This document shows positions 5,550-5,687 of a DNA stretch of 5,687 bases, piece after piece; position 1 is the stretch's first letter; each line of letters begins with the position of its first letter. The notes beneath the pieces are model-generated. The model was given only the letters and a program-made list of their open reading frames with translations, had not been told where the DNA came from and searched no databases. The position numbers and the translations under genes were made by a program. The stretch spans positions 1 through 5,687 of the forward strand of contig JBIKRJ010000157.1 in assembly GCA_044349205.1 (NCBI GenBank), read 5' to 3'. This DNA is from UBA9547 sp044349205 (lineage in GTDB: Bacteria > Bacteroidota > Bacteroidia > Cytophagales > UBA9547).

Positions 5550-5687
5550 ATGCGCCTTAGTTTCATTTTCCTTCTTTGCACTTTTTCGGCTCTTTTTGCC
5601 CAAAAAAGAATAAAAAAAGTAGTGTACACCGAAGCTCGCCAACGAGTACGGCAAAGTGATGGAAAAGAAACCCTTTCGGCTGTGCGA
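5550..5687 (+). CDS. Exported protein of unknown function, 5' end only
   Basis: The frame is open from the ATG at 5550 to the window edge, giving 46 residues of a longer protein. The first 18 residues, MRLSFIFLLCTFSALFAQ, form a short Sec signal peptide: a basic residue at position 2, a hydrophobic core, and a probable cleavage site between A17 and Q18, a common arrangement in Bacteroidota. The cysteine at position 10 is not in a lipobox, so a lipoprotein is unlikely. The mature part begins QKRIKKVVYTEARQRVR and is strongly basic. It starts 27 bp after the upstream stop, without a clear terminator between, so the two genes may be co-transcribed. Too little is present to name a family. Confidence 0.7.
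   Translation, partial: MRLSFIFLLCTFSALFAQKRIKKVVYTEARQRVRQSDGKETLSAVR

Noticed and set aside
1..5687. Mobile element, CRISPR array, tRNA, rRNA or phage-defence cassette.
   Set aside because: I saw no transposase-like protein, long terminal repeats, regularly spaced repeats, cloverleaf sequence or defence-type domain; all long frames are accounted for by housekeeping-type genes.

Overview
The window looks like an ordinary stretch of a Bacteroidota chromosome. Three things point that way: the protein families present (a FucP/GluP-type sugar permease and an ETF alpha subunit with an ACSKPVSD-type FAD motif), A/T-rich translation starts with almost no Shine-Dalgarno sequence, and intergenic sequences resembling the Bacteroidota promoter form TTTG-N19/20-TAnnTTTG. 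Genus cannot be judged from this sequence.

Layout. Bases 1-160 hold no gene I can support. A hairpin terminator at 161-190 ends a leftward gene (213-1649, minus) for a major-facilitator sugar permease. Its upstream region (1650-1813) carries a candidate promoter with a TGTACA-TC-TGTACA palindrome between the two promoter elements, and an A/T-rich inverted repeat. A small TPR protein (1814-2137, minus) follows; it appears to start with TTG. It is divergent from etfB (2218-2955, plus), and the 80-bp gap contains overlapping candidate promoters and a cluster of TAAGT/ACTTA half-sites. etfB and etfA (2982-3938) form a two-gene operon closed by a strong terminator at 3955-3984. After 162 bp comes a 473-residue conserved protein of unknown function (4101-5522). 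It is followed 27 bp later by the start of a gene for a secreted or periplasmic protein that runs off the window (5550-5687).

How the genes relate. EtfB and EtfA together make electron transfer flavoprotein, the soluble carrier that takes electrons from acyl-CoA and related dehydrogenases. No dehydrogenase or ETF:quinone oxidoreductase is in view. The permease probably imports a sugar such as glucose, galactose, fucose or N-acetylglucosamine, but no sugar-pathway gene lies beside it to fix the substrate. The permease, the ETF operon and the 473-residue gene look like three independent transcription units.

I see no mobile element, CRISPR array, tRNA, rRNA or defence system. The item most worth following up is the 473-residue family, which is well structured but has no assignable function.
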